Positions 23,931-37,174 of a stretch of DNA of 64,000 nt are shown piece after piece. A model generated the notes under the pieces. It did no database searches and was not told the origin of the DNA. It worked only from the letters and a program-made list of their open reading frames with translations. Source of the stretch: Cordia subcordata (Eukaryota > Streptophyta > Magnoliopsida > Boraginales > Cordiaceae); contig JAPTOF010000019.1 of assembly GCA_028554755.1 (NCBI GenBank), positions 8,132,001 through 8,196,000 of the forward strand, read 5' to 3'. The translations under genes were made by a program, and so were the position numbers. Each line of letters begins with the position of its first letter. Position 1 is the stretch's first letter.

Positions 23931-25822
23931 CAAAGATGAATAAATCGAGGTATATTTGGATAATTGATAATATTGTTTTTGTTTGAATTATGAAGGAAAT
24001 AGAGGGGAGGAATAAATTTTATTTATAAATACCCTTCTCTTATTTTATTCAGACATTCATATAAAGGTCAAAATAGTCATTTTACAAAACAATTCTTTCG
24101 TTTTCCTCCATTTGATCCCAGTTTGGGAGTATTAGAATAATGGAGGGGTGAGAATTATCCTTGTTTACAATCACCCTCCATATTCTCACGATGCAAACAA
24201 GAAAAAGAAATTAAAAATCCCTCCACAATCATTCCTCTCCCCTATTCTTCTCAATCCAAAGGCAGTGTTAATGTTTTACATATATATTAAAAAAAAACCA
24301 CTTTTATTAAGTACCTTACATCATCAAATCAAATTAATTAATTTAATATGATTTTGATGTAACGTGTATTCAAACAGGAACAAGGCAATTTGAGCTGAAT
24401 CGAATAAATAGAAGCAAAAAGGGTGTCAAGACTTTCTATCCTAACTTGTTTCAATGAAGGATAAAATGTATGCTTATTAGTTAACATGTTCGGTAAATAG
24501 GTATTTATAAATACCAATGTTAGTTAAAATGACTAAAAGAGCATGTCACTTATTAATGTTAGGTGATAGTGGTTATGTTAATTTGGTTAAGTTTTTTGGT
24601 AAAAATATTTTTATAGATAGTCAAACTTGAGAGTTTATAAGTTTGACTTTAACAACGTGCTTGTGAAAGAAGAAGCCGACGATTCATAAGTAGTAGCTTG
24701 ATTAAGGGAACCCACTAGAGCCGTAGCGAATCATATCTTCATAGCAATTGTCGCTGCAAAGTAAAAAGCTGATCTGAGGAGGATATTTCCCATTTGATTA
24801 TAGGTTCCCAAAAGAGCAGAATGATGCTGTTATAATTATGAAGAATGGAGTTGTGGATAGAAAAATAAAACTATACGTTGCAATATGGATGATCATTGAG
24901 ATTAGAGAACCCGTTCGGCTTTATTTATTTTGGGAGTGTTTTCAAGTAATTTTCCGAAACAAACACTTAGCACGCTCTTTTAAAGCCTGTTGCTTCAAGG
25001 GGTTGTCTGGAAGAAGCATGTTGTTTTAAGGCCTTGATATAATTGCACATTGCTTACCAACCACCGCAAATCTTCAAAGTCAATTTTAGCTGTCAAATGC
25101 ACGCGACTAAAGTAACCAAGAATAAGAATTACCAAAGACTTCATATTCTAATTCACTATTCAACGTTTCATCACATACCCTTTTTTCTCTCTCTTAATTG
25201 TCGTTATCTTGATATACGTTTCTCATATTATTTTAAAAACTAAATAAATAAATGATCCATTTGTTGGGATCATGGAGTAGTTAGAAAACGATTTTAGGAG
25301 GTTTTTTCATCTAGAATGATCAAATACTAATCTAGCGTTGCCTTTACCCAAAAAAAAAATTTCATTCAACCAACGATCATCCTAAAATAATAAATAAGTG
25401 AAGTCCATACATGAGTCGTCATTCTTGGGACCAGTGGATTCCGTGTAATGTGAAATCGAGATGCAACCGTTTTGGTGTTGATTGGAATTTTTTTTTACCG
25501 TTGCAGTCTATATCTTTGAAAATGAAAAAATAATAGAATTTTCAAATGCCAGGGCGCTGGTAATGCTATAGGTGTGACTTATTCTATCATCTCTCAGGCC
25601 AAAGAAATTGTCGAGGTTTGGAAAAAACCAACTTTCAAGAGGCCCATAAGTTTAGCATAATAAAGTAATTGGGTGAAGTAAACCAACATTGGGATAGAAG
25701 TTGAATATCAATGGTTGCTCCGAAGAAAAATTGGAAACAGTGATTGCTAGAGGTCTTTTTTTTTAGACGAACTTGGAGACTAGAAGACAAGCTTTACGAT
25801 TAATCTTAGATTGACACCCATC
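23931..25822. other. intergenic, no gene seen
   Basis: AT-rich with scattered short open frames that show no conserved protein. The stretch 24650-25030 has a more balanced composition but no recognisable domain. Confidence 0.5.
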
Positions 25823-25920
25823 AGGAGAGCAAATATTATGGAATTATGGGAAGGATTGCAAATGGCAGGAGCTTTGGATTTAGAAGAGCTCATTGTTGAG
25901 ACAAATTATCAGTCGCAAGA
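25823..25920 (+). pseudogene. RNase H-like (RVT_3) retroelement fragment
   Basis: A short frame reads RRANIMELWEGLQMAGALD followed by LEELIVETN. It matches the pattern of the plant RNase H-like domain linked to non-LTR retroelements (EAELWALREGL..A..LG...VIVETD). Flanking frames are broken. The fragment is too short for firm assignment. Confidence 0.4.
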
Positions 25921-26056
25921 TGAGTCCAAAAATGAAGTATGTATTTAAGAAGTAAATAGTTATGTTAGCTGATTAGCAAGCTACGTTTTATATATTTGGG
26001 AATTAGGTCATCACACAAGTTCCAAAACAACTTCAAAGTCATTTGGAGAAAAGTAA

Positions 26057-26543
26057 GCGTCTGTTTAGATTGGTTTTTTTTAAAGAAAAAATATTTTTTT
26101 TTCTGAAAAAATTACATTAAATTTGTAATAACTATTTGATTTGGTTCCAAAAAAGTTAAAAATCTGAAAAATTCTCAAATTTATGCTCTGTTTGTTATAG
26201 TCTTATTTTAATATGTTATCGTATTGAAATGAGGGTATATGTTATAAGATTTAAGAAATCTTATCATTCATTATATGAAAATTCAAAATAAAACTATACT
26301 TTTATCTTATAAGAAATAAGCAATCTATCCTATCTTATTTTTTACAACTGGTGTATGTGATAAGATATATTAAATCTTATAAAATATCTCTAAATTTCAA
26401 TAGAATAAGTATCTTAAAATAAGATTATTCCAAACACACTAATAATTTTTTTTTATAAGCCAAAAATTTTAACTTCTAAAAAAAAGTTATTTTTTAAAAG
26501 TTACTTGAAAAACGTTTTTAAGGAAAGCTAATTCAAACGGGCC
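26057..26543. mobile_element. GTTTGGATT-type element, copy b, interrupted by another MITE
   Basis: Ends GTCTGTTTAGATTGG and, inverted, GGCCCGTTTGAATTAGC bracket an A/T-rich body. The body is split at about 26187-26440 by a second inverted-repeat element, so the true length of copy b is about 235 bp. Confidence 0.6.
26187..26440. mobile_element. nested small inverted-repeat element
   Basis: Left end GCTCTGTTTGTTATAGTCTT and right end, inverted, GTGTGTTTGGAATAATCTTA share a terminal inverted repeat ending in CTTATTTTAA. It contains no ORF and sits inside the element at 26057-26543. Confidence 0.55.
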
Positions 26544-26544
26544 T

Positions 26545-27516
26545 CAAAAGGGATTTTTTTAACCCAATTTTTAATATACTGCGTAAAAATGACCTGCTTT
26601 GGATTGGATTTAAAAAATGACCCAATCTCGTTCTGGGAATGCGTCGGGCGTGTTCCCAAAACGCAGCTGGTGTTTTTGCAACTTTTTTTTTAACATACCT
26701 TGTTTTTTCATTATGTATTTATGTGACGGTATTACGTTTTTCCCTTATGTAGTTATTTATAATCCGTTGATGCTTTTATTTCAGCATTATGGACACTACA
26801 TTATTAATTGGACATTATACACTTAATTCTTTCTGTTCAAGTGAACATTATGCTGTAATTGTAAACAAAACATTACAAAATTACAATTAAATAAACAAAA
26901 CAAGATTACAACTAAATAGGATTACTTAGATTACAATTAATATATATTACATAACAACATTCAAGATTACAATTATACGCTACGCATTTTGATTAGTGAG
27001 ACAAGTTAGAGCAGTGTGGCCTTATTGACCGCATGCTGTACACTTTCATCGTCCACCTTGGTTTTAGCGATCCATCTTGTTTCGAATGCAACGGCCTCCA
27101 ACTTGAAATAATGTCCATAATGCTGAAATAAAAGCATTCACGGATCACAAATAACTGCATAAGGGAAAAATAGAATACCGTCCCATAAATACATAATAAA
27201 AAAATTAGGTATGTTAAAAAAAATTGCAAAAACACCAGCCGTGTTCCCGGAATGCAGTCTCGTTATCGGAATGCGCCTGAAGCTTACCCCTCTTTTGAGG
27301 GGATTTTTTATTTTTTTGACCCAATTTTTAATATACTATGCAAAAATGACTTACTTTTGGATTAAATTTAAAAAATGACCCAATCTCGTTCTGAGAACGA
27401 GCTCGAAAAATAAAAAATTGGGTCATTTTTAAAATATAATCCAAAAATAGGTTATTTTTGCGTAATATATTAAAAATTGGGTAAAAAAATAAAAAATCCC
27501 CTCAAAAGAGGGGTAA
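26545..27516. mobile_element. composite foldback element with two layers of inverted repeats
   Basis: An outer arm X (26545-26650; CCCAATTTTTAATATA, AAAAATGACCCAATCTCGTTCT) recurs inverted at about 27405-27516. An inner arm Y (about 26657-26790; GCAGCTGGTG, TTATTTCAGCATTATGGAC) recurs inverted at 27115-27245. A further direct X copy at 27284-27395 forms, with the inverted one, a near-perfect palindrome of ~110-bp arms beginning TTACCCCTCTTTTGAG at both ends. It reads as two related non-autonomous elements, one long and one short, abutting or nested. No transposase remains. It ends about 200 bp upstream of the ubiquilin TATA box. Confidence 0.7.
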
Positions 27517-27712
27517 ACAAAAAATAAAAGTCGTACAAGGACACAATGAGGATTCCATATTCCTCGAAGAAGATGCTAGGCTTTTTCGTGGGCTCAAGAC
27601 ACCTCCGATTCCAGTGGTCCCCTCTTAAATCATATTAATTAATAATTAATTCCACACTTACCCCATACTAATTCTAATTAAATTTCTCCACCCACGTCCC
27701 ACTATATATTTT

Positions 27713-27720
27713 GAAAAATT
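27713..27720 (+). promoter_or_regulatory. TATA box of the ubiquilin gene
   Basis: TATATATT in the right orientation about 215 bp upstream of the ATG at 27927, followed by CT-rich leader-like sequence (27740-27800) and ending in a GGGTTTC-containing 5' untranslated region. Confidence 0.55.
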
Positions 27721-27926
27721 TATTTTCCCCTCCCTCACGCTAAGCACATCACAAAAAAAAAAGCCCATCGTTCTCTCTCTCAAAATCTTCCCCAATCTTC
27801 AGCTTAGGGTTTCTAATTAAATCTGAAAAAATTAACTAGTTTTTATTCATTCATTAATTAATCAATTAGTAGTATTTAAGACCTCTCGGATTTCTGAGAG
27901 AAGCGAGGGGTTTCGGCAAGGGTAGG

Positions 27927-30900
27927 ATGGGCGGCGGAGATTCTGGCGTGGCAGCGAACAACGGCGGCAACGGCGAAACGAAGAACGACGGAAACAACAA
28001 CAATCGGAGCGAGGAGGAGGTAGTTTCCTCGGGCGGCGGTGGAGGAGCAGGTGTTACGGTGAATATCAGGTGCTCGAACGGCTCCAAGTTTTCGGTTCAG
28101 GCAAGCCTCGACTCCACGGTTGGATCCTTCAAGTCTATCGTCGCCACGCACTGTGAGATCCCCGCCGAACAGCAGCGGTTGATCTACAAGGGACGGATCT
28201 TGAAGGATGATCAAACCCTAGAAAGTTATGGTAACTTCATTTTCCTTGTTGAATTTATTTCAATTGAGTATTTGGTGTTTAAGTGTCCTGAATAATTGTC
28301 ATTTTGATCATGTTAATTTTATTGTTGAAATTATGTTTAATTGATTTATTTATCCTAGGATTTGCTGAATAATCTATTATGTTAATTTTAAAAAAAGGAA
28401 GAGCTATGATTTATGAAGTTAGTTATTGCATAGGATTTTATAAATGTATAATTGAATTTTTATGCTTCCGCAGAGCTATTAGTAGATAGTTGGCAAGAGC
28501 CATTTAAGTGTTGAGTATTAAAGAGGTTAGATTCATTTTACATTGTTGTTTCTTTTCACGTTAGAAAGTTATTTGAGAAACCTATTAACCTAATGATTCA
28601 GGAGACGGATGTTATATGTTTAAGGAGTAGTATATTAAGCTCGAGTAAAATGTTTAGGTTTTTATGGCAAGTACCATCATATGCCTTTTTTCTTTTCTTT
28701 TTTTATTTTTTCCCCAAAAATTAACTTTTTAACTAACCAAACGCCTGGAAGGAAAACCTTCTAAGCTGTATATCGTAAAGTGGCAACTGCTTGGTAGTTC
28801 TATTCATTCACAGCCTGGTGGCTAGTTTCATGCATTGTTTGTGCGTCCGGCCAAAGGGGCTGTATCATGAAGAAGTATTGAATTGTATTCAAATATGAGT
28901 TATTCTACTGTTGCCGCTGTTATGGGGGTTCATGGGAAGGTAACCTGTACTGTATGAAATTTTGGATAGCTGGTTGCTCAGAAATTTTAGGTTCTGAGAA
29001 AGAAATTTCCAGTTGAGGGGGTTATATTGACTAGCGAACTTGGTCAGGGACGTCTTATAAATTTTAGTACTTCATAGAACTATTATATGTCTTGGATATC
29101 TGTAATTGGTATGGGAAGGTTAAATTTATGCAATTCAACATTTTGGTTCACTTGCTGCTCATTATACATTTGTTACTACAAAGATGTGAGAATGACATGG
29201 TCTAAATTCTTTGCTTCTTAAAAAAAAAAAAAGAAAAGTCTAAATTCTTTGCGGATCTCCACGCTGGCAGCAGTTTGTAAGAACTCTGTTTCTTTCAAGT
29301 ACCTACAGTTCCCATTTCCATTTGTAGTGCCGTTGGTCTATCTTCTTTCTTCAATCAATCTCCTTGTATTCACTTGTTTATTTTTGTCAAATATGTAAAA
29401 CGTCTTAAACCTAGCAAAGGTAATGTTTAAGATGGTAATCTAAATGTTTGATGCCAGCAAGCGTATACATGCTAATAGCTCCTCTTCTCCTTCCCTGTAT
29501 GCGTTTTTGATAGGTCTGGAAGCTGATCACACTGTTCACTTGGTGCGTGGTTTTGCTTCCACTGCATCTGCAAACACTACCAGTGCAACCAATACTGGGG
29601 GAGCAAACACTAATCCAGCTGCTCCGAGGGATGCTGGTCCAGATAATGGTGGGCCATTTGGAGGATCTGGTTTAGGAGCTTCCTTGTTCCCCGGACTTGG
29701 TTTGAATGGGCTAGGAAGTGGTGGTGGTTTGTTTGGAGCTGGATTTCCAGAGTTTGAACAAGTGCAACAACAGTTGACTCAGAATCCCAACATGATGAGA
29801 GATATAATGAATATGCCGCTTGTTCAGAATCTAATGAATAATCCAGAAATTATGCGCAACTTGATCATGAACAATCCTCAGATGCGTGAGATCATAGATC
29901 GCAACCCAGAGCTTGGACACATACTCAATGATCCCGCTACTCTTCGCCAGACTATGGAGGCTGCACGAAATCCTGAACTTATGCGTGAGATGATGCGCAA
30001 TACTGACAGGGCGATGAGCAATATAGAATCTTCTCCTGAGGGATTTAACATGCTCAGGCGCATGTATGAAAATGTTCAAGAACCGTTTCTGAACGCAACT
30101 ACCATGTCTGGAGATAATAGAAACGATTTAGGATCAAACCCGTTCGCAGCTCTTTTGGGTGCTCAAGGTGGTGCACCAGTTAGAGAACCTTCAACTACTT
30201 CTCCAACTACTGGTGCTGGAACTACTAATTCACCTTCTCCAAATACTAATCCACTTCCAAATCCATGGGCTTCTGCTGGCAGTAAGCTTCTAAATTTGTT
30301 TAGTATTTTTTGGCTAGACTTGTAGCTCCTTTGTCTTATAGCACATGTATCGAGAGTAGTGCTATGCAGTGGCCTTTTTGTTTCTTTTCCTTTTTTTTCT
30401 TGTTTGCAATTGTCTTGGGACTCACAGTCAGCCAACTAGAGGTTCTCATGATGTGCCTCCATTTTGGTTACATTTGTAGTGCCTTTGTTTCATAGCACAT
30501 GCATAGAAGTAGTGCTACGCAGTGGCCCTGTTGTTTCTTTTACTTTTTCTCTTGTTTGCAATTGTCTTGGGACTCACAGTCAGCTGACTAGTCCTTCTCA
30601 TGATGTACCTCCATTCTTTTGCTGTTGCATTCGTCCAATGATATTACATCTTAGAGTCCATCCAGATGTGCCCTTTACTTGTTTGTTGTTTGACATTTGA
30701 TAGGTTTATTCTTTTGATCAAAAATCCTTATGAGCAAATGACTTTTGTCACTGATCCAATGTTCTCATGCTGAATACTTCAGCTGATGGTGCCCAAACAA
30801 ACAACAATGCAAGATCAGCTGCTGCTGGAGATGCTAGGCAACAGTCAGTTGCTGGCTTAGGTGGACTTGGCCTCCCTGAAATGCTTGGGGCTATGCCAGA

Positions 30901-33574
30901 CCCTTCATCATTGAATCAGTTAATGCAAAATCCTGCAATATCACAAATGATGCAATCTCTCCTCTCGAACCCTCAATACATGAACCAGGTAGTAGTCCTT
31001 TCTAATAGTAAGTCTCACTCTTGATTATCTTCTGGTTTTGGCATTTACTCGGGAAACTCATGGTCGCACGTCATGTTCACTTGCAACAACAAACTGTGTT
31101 ACACCTCTCCTAACATGTTTAAATGCATTAGATTCTTGGTCTCAACCCGATGTTGCGTGGCATGCTCGACTCGAATTCACAGCTCAGAGAGATGATGCAA
31201 AATCCTGAGTTCATTCGTCAATTGACTTCCCCTGAGATGATGCAGGTAAATTGGCTGCGAGGCTCCTGCTTCCCATTGTCCCTTTGTACTCTTTTGGACT
31301 ATGGATTACTGGGTGTTTCCCCTCACAAGTATGACAGAAAAAATAGTGATGAAATATTTAATTGTATAAAAGTGATGCAATCTAGTACCAGAGGCTTATA
31401 TGATGTAGTCTGAAAATTTTATTTATTTACTGAGAAATTCTCTTGGGAAATATTACAAGGTCATGGTCCAAAGTTCATTAAAAAAGAAGTCCTCATCTCC
31501 CCAAACTCTGACTCTGTGAAACAGGAAAGGGGAAAATGGAAAAGAAAGAAATAGAAGTAGAAAAGAGCAAAAAGGGAGAGAACAAGTTCTGTTTTCTCAT
31601 TTAATGAAATGTTGCTTGTCGTTATGTCTCTTCCAGTACAAAGGCATTCACAATATGGAGTTCTGTTTCTTGTCTCGGTCTAAATATATCTTCCTTAACA
31701 ATTCTAAGCGTGGTCTTTCTGCAAATTATGGTACACTTCCAAATTACGTGATCCTATGTAAGGCTAACTTTCAATCGCCCTCTTCCTCTGGTGTGCCTTC
31801 GATTCTCTGTCTGTCAATGATGTCCTAGTACAGTTGGAGCTGCTTGAGATGAAAGTGAATAGAATATTCTTGAATAAGGGGGTTCTAGATATAATGTTAA
31901 TGATATATAAACATGGAATGTTGTCTACATAAACAGAGAGACGATTTAGGATGTTGGCCTATGATATTATTTAGATTAAGTATTTTACTATTTTTTCCCT
32001 CCCATCTATTCTAATCTTGTTATATTCTGAGGTATGTTTTCTCTTGTATTCACAAACTGATTTGTATCTACTGTCATTTTGAAATCTTAGTCATGTCAAT
32101 TTTTGATTTTACTATGTATCGCTTATACAATAGATTGAATTTGTCTGCTTGGCATATTCTTGTATCACTGCTAGAAGGCATATTTATTGTTATTATAGTT
32201 GTGCAAAATTTATAGTTAGCTTAGATTCTTTACTTAAATTCCCTCCTTTCTACCTGTCTTTCTCTCTCCTCTCCCAAAAAACCTAACTTTTTACTTCTAA
32301 AAGAAAAAAGAGGAAAGAAAGAAAGCAAGGAGACGAGAAAACCTAATCTTTATTTGATTGTTGTCTCTGCTTTTATTAGCTGATCCTGCCTATTGGGATA
32401 AGGTTTGATACTTTGATTTGGTTATCCTTACTTGCATTCATTTACCTCTATTGTAATTTTTGTTTCCTGTTGTGGTTCCAGCAACTTATGACCTTTCAGC
32501 AAACACTCTTGTCCCAACTTGGCCGGCAACGAGCGGCTCAGTAAGTTTCTTTCAACTTTAAAATTTTTTTAAAGAGAACCAAGCGGGTGCAACCCAAAAA
32601 CAAAATCTGTCTCTACCAGCTATTTACAAAGTCTTCTGTTTATTATCTGCTGGAAATTTTCATTGTTTCACTGACTTTTTTTACTAGGCTATCCGCTTAC
32701 CCTTTCTGTATCATGTCAATGTGCTGTGCTTGACCAGCTGTTTTTTAGTAGTTCAAGTTTTTTGACATTTCTTTTCGCTTGCAGAGAACCGGGTCAGACC
32801 GGCAGTGGAGCAGGTATTGCACTTGCTATTTTAAGATCTAAGTTTGTCTTGTAGGCTTGATGAGCATATATCGCTCATACCATTACGAGGAAGTTGTAAG
32901 AGAATATGTTTGTCATAAAGCACTGGTACTGCTGTAAAGGGAAACCTCCCAGCATACATGTGATCTGACACCTATGTGCATAGGGAAGCATTGAAGAAGC
33001 TGAACTTCGTTGTTTGTAATCCACGATTGTGCTAATTCTGAATGGCTTGATTATGCAATTAATCTCTTGAGCTTTACCTTTTTTATGCTGAAAGTAGCTA
33101 TAACAAATGAAGAAATAATGTACCCTGGAAACTACTAAATGTGTTGGAGACAAGTAGAGAAAGGAGAAATGAGGTTAAATGTGAAATATCTTTTCTGTGG
33201 CAAGTGACTAGGGTTTATTTTGACTTTATAGCAGCAGGAACACCCAATAATGTTGGAATGGAGATGTTGATGAATATGTTTGGCGGACTTGGGACTGGGG
33301 GCTTGTCTGCTCTTAACAGATCAAATGGTAATCATTTTCCTTTTATTCTGTGTCTGCTTATGCTTTCGTGTTTCATTCTCATGTTCAATCTTGGTTTTTT
33401 TGTTTCCCATATTCTGCTGCTGCAGTGCCTCCCGAAGAACTTTATGCCACTCAACTTGCACAGTTGCAAGAGATGGGTTTCTTTGATACTCAAGAAAATA
33501 TTCGGGCTCTAATTGCCACTGCAGGAAATGTTCATGCTGCGGTGGAGCGACTTCTGGGAAATCCTGGTCAGTAG
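27927..33574 (+). CDS. DSK2: ubiquilin (DSK2-type ubiquitin receptor; 8 exons, 574 aa)
   Basis: Shuttle receptor that carries ubiquitinated proteins to the proteasome and, in plants, also to autophagy; acts in cytosol and nucleus. Exons: 27927-28230, 29514-30281, 30783-30988, 31132-31245, 32482-32540, 32785-32813, 33232-33327, 33426-33574 (1725 nt, all in phase). A Gly/Asn-rich leader precedes the ubiquitin-like domain (about residues 43-114; [24 protein letters not shown]). The middle holds Met/Asn/Pro-rich STI1-type repeats ([34 protein letters not shown]). The C-terminal UBA domain (about 531-571) has the MGFFD motif and ERLLGNPGQ end. Length is slightly above the usual 530-560. The exon 7 acceptor could be TATAG or the following GCAG, changing one Ala. 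The gene appears intact. Confidence 0.94.
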
Positions 33575-34553
33575 ATTAATGTTATTCAACTATTTGATTG
33601 ACATAGCTACACACTTCCTATTCAGGACAGATATGATTTGGACCATATGGATCTCATGATGCATCAAAATTTTACTTGATAAGTAAACCATTCGAGTTTG
33701 AATATGGGAAGTGTGTCTTCTGCCCATCAACAGTTTCCAGTCTCCTGCGGACAAAAGAGAAATAGATTAAAAAGGAAAATATCATGAGTGCCTTGTACAT
33801 ACAATATCAATATTTTCATAAATTGTTTGCCCAATGCAACTTCCTCTCCATTTTGTTGGTAAGAGTACTTCTTCCCATATGGCCAGAAGAAAACAGACAA
33901 TTAAGGTTTTACTGTATTACACTGGAGTTTGGTCCTCTGTAATTGAACATTTATTTCTCGAAGAACTTCAGAAGAAGTACGTGCTCTTCGTTGTTCTGTG
34001 TCACTTGATATGTAACCTGAATTTCCTTTTTGCTATGGTACCAAATATTATTAATTTGTTAATTAAGTAGAGCTTGGCATTTGGGAGTCTAGGGTTATAA
34101 GAGCATTTAATTGGCTGCGATATCGTCATGTGATCGTCATTGGCATCTATGGTTCCTTTCTCCTCTGTTTCTTTTCTAAATATTTTTCGAGCCCGGCTAC
34201 ACTGTGTGTACATCTATTTTCTGGTCAGGTAAGTTTGATCCTTGAGACTTACTTCCTTTTAGGAAATGAATCTCTCTGCTTATGCGCATTTCAATCCTTA
34301 GGTTTGGGGCATTGCAATTTCTGATGCTTTTGGAGACGTATATATAGGTGAACCGGAATCATTCAGTCTAATCATATAGGTAGAGAAATCGTTTTTCAGA
34401 GGGGATGATGTATTATCTGAATTTCTGGTTGATGAGGCAGTCTGTTCGTTACCTGCGTGTATTTTAAGAGAGAGAAAGAAAGTTGTAATGTTGTCATGCT
34501 GATGTGTGTACATAAGCATGTGTATGCTTGTTGGTGTTATTATCCTAGGTATA
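33575..34553. other. 3' flank of the ubiquilin gene, no other gene seen
   Basis: Likely contains the 3' untranslated region. No conserved frame on either strand. Confidence 0.5.
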
Positions 34554-34673
34554 GAGGGTGTTGGGCTTTGTTTATTTGGTGTTTATAAGTACTTAAATAA
34601 TAAAAAAAAAAATGTGAGAGATTATTTTTTTCTAAGTGCTTATAAACACTCAAAACAAGCAAAGCCAACCCTC
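34554..34673. mobile_element. GAGGGTG-type MITE, copy 1 (120 bp)
   Basis: Left arm GAGGGTGTTGGGCTTTGTTT and right arm, inverted, GAGGGTTGGCTTTGCTTG continue into TTTATAAGTACTTA / TTTATAAGCACTTA, leaving a short A-rich loop. ATA flanks both ends (34551-34553, 34674-34676), a possible 3-bp target duplication as in PIF/Harbinger elements. A second copy lies at 47335-47453. Confidence 0.7.
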
Positions 34674-34822
34674 ATAGTGTTATCAGAGTGTCGGAGGGGT
34701 TGGAAGAACTTTCGGACACGGTAAAACGGTGCAAGTGGTGATTGAAGGGTTTGGATTGATTTTTTTCATGGGATAAGTATCTATTATTTTGGGGAAATGC
34801 ATGTATTTTTGTAACAAACATG

Positions 34823-34940
34823 TGGCCTAGTTTGGAAAACGAAATTTTTTGTAGAAATTAGAAATTTTAATTTCTAAAAAAGAGTACTTGTTTTAGAAGT
34901 TAAATAAATATTTTTAACAAAAGTCAATTCAACTCAGCCT
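34823..34940. mobile_element. GTTTGGATT-type element, copy c (degenerate)
   Basis: Starts GGCCTAGTTTGGAAAACG and ends with CAATTCAACTCAGCC, the weakest of the eight copies. The A/T-rich interior with short inverted tracts is shared. Confidence 0.4.
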
Positions 34941-34946
34941 TAAAAT

Positions 34947-35866
34947 TAGAACTAGTAAAACGGGTCGAGTCTTGTAGGTCAATTAACTTGACCCGCTGAT
35001 TTAATTGGTTGAGGTTGAAGATGTAGTGACCCATTAGGTAAACGGGTTAACCTAACTCAACCCGTCAAAATGTTGGGTCAGTGCTCGCGGGTCCATAGAT
35101 TTTTTTTTTTTTTAAAAAAAAAGACAATAGAAACCAAAACAACTAGACAACAAAGGCACGACTACCTAGTCGGCTACTCACCTAATTTCCCGCTTCCCCT
35201 AGCCCTAAATTGCTCAATGGCACGACCCAATTTTACTCTTATTCGCAACACCTCTATTGGTCAGTTACCACTGGAAAGATTTTTATTTGAAGCATCTCAA
35301 GGAAGTACTACTAACTATTAATCAAGTTCTTTCCCCTTCTTTTGTTGTTTTTACCTTCATATATATACATATATTTTTATACATACATATGTATGTACGT
35401 ACGATGTGTACGTATATATATACATATATATACATGTGCATACGTATATATATACATATATATCTGCATATATATATATAGCAAGGTGATTCTTAGAGAG
35501 TTTCGTGCTTTCTTGTGGTCCGTTCCTCTTCATTTTGCTTCAGTTATCTGAGTTCAGCTACGAAGAAAACATACATTGTATATGGTCTCAAGTTTGTTTC
35601 AGTTTGCCTTTGTGTTTTGCGAGTTTGGCTATATAGGGGGGAATGGGTTAATGTTAATCTATAAATTTTGAATGATTTAAATAAAAAATGTATATATATT
35701 TTAAATTAGACGGGTTGGACTTGCCAACTTATTAGGTTCGGTTTAGGTTTAAAGACTTGCTGGCCGGCCGGGTCAATGGGCACACCCGACCCGACCCGAC
35801 CCGTGTACCCCCTAACCCGTCCTAAATGGGTTGGGTCAACCGGCAAGTACCCGTTTGCCCACTCTA
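34947..35866. mobile_element. hAT-like non-autonomous element (CGGGT family), ~920 bp
   Basis: Left end TAGAACTAGTAAAACGGGTC; right end, inverted, TAGAGTGGGCAAACGGGTAC, close to the TAGGGGTGGCAAACGGGT-type terminus of many plant hAT elements. Flanks CTTAAAAT and ATTAAGAC agree at 5 of 8. GACCCGACCC-type subterminal repeats lie at both ends. The middle carries a long alternating TA/TG tract (35357-35480). No transposase. Confidence 0.6.
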
Positions 35867-36987
35867 ATTAAGACAAAATGGAATATCCCCTTACAAAGAT
35901 CAATAGTTGTTTTGTTAGTTTTGATTTTTAAACGCAAAATAATTCTAAATTGACGGGGGAAAAACAATTTCAAATATTTAAAAGCTTACTAAACAGGCCC
36001 TGATAGGCATTTTCACTTTGCTCCATGCCGTAACATTTTAGCTTTCGATGAGTGAGGTAACTAGTGAACGTTCTGATGAAATTACATAGTCTAGACATTA
36101 CAATTGTTATAGAATTAGATAATGTAGACATTCTAATTATTAAAATTTGCTCATAAAATCATTTATTACGAGGGAATTGTAAGTCAGAAAAGAATGACTA
36201 ATTGACTACAGTCTAAATTCAACTTAAGCAATAGATTAATTACAGGATTATGGTCTGTCTTGGAATGCGTTCATCTTAAATTTGAAACCATTGAAATCTG
36301 AAGACTTATTTTAGGTTTGAAATTCGATAAGTATCTTATAATTGTGATAGAAATCAGTGTTGATCTAATTACACGGTTTGATTTACAATTGTTATTAAGC
36401 TAAGCTAAAATATTAGCTAACAATGTTTAACTTTGAGTCATGACATACTAATATATTGTAATTTTATTGGTAAATGATAAATTATAAAAAAAAATGAAAA
36501 TATGAATGAAAATTAATTTTTTTAGTTAAGGGTATTATGAAAAGAATATCTATTGTCCCAACAACTTCTTATTCTTTACAAGTATTTTAAATTTATTTTG
36601 ATTGTTGTAACTATAGATAACTTATAAAAAGAAGTATATTGTATATTAAAATGATAAAATAATATTTTTTTTTCATAAGTTTAATATGATATAAGTGTTT
36701 AATTTTAAACTCATAGTAAACACAACATTATAGAGGCTCTGTAGCTAAGCTTATAAGCTGGTTTTGTTTAGTAGCTTATTACAAGCAACTTTAAAGTGCT
36801 TGTAAGCTAGTGAAAAGTAAATAAGCTGCTTACCGGAGCTTTCTCATAACAACCCTTTGTTTCTTCCATTCCAGCTTACAAGCACCCATTTTAACCAAGA
36901 TAAAGACTTATTTGTCCTTCAAAATTTCAAAGAAATTACAGCGTTAATTGATGAGATGCTTTTAGTCATTATAACTAAAACGACTCC
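35867..36987. other. intergenic, no gene seen
   Basis: AT-rich. Inverted phrases such as AAGCTTATAAGCTGG and AGCTTACAAGCACC (36740-36890) hint at another small MITE, but its ends cannot be fixed. Confidence 0.45.
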
Positions 36988-37174
36988 CACTACAAGAAAA
37001 ATTGTGATTTCCTACGAAAGGTTTTTGTTATAAGTCCATAGGAAAGTAGGGACGGTTGACAGATTTTTGTAGGAAACTTTTCGGGGGGAAAAGGCATTGT
37101 CGGTAAATTAAGTCCCTTAAGCCCTCCATGATTAATACTTGGGAATTTCCATTGATAAATTCGTGGGTTATTGC

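Noticed and set aside
27866..28214. Antisense ORFs over ubiquilin exon 1
   Set aside because: Shadows of a well-supported exon; no start context, no homology.
35257..35551. Tyr/Ile-rich ORFs
   Set aside because: Product of the alternating TA/CA tract inside the hAT-like element.
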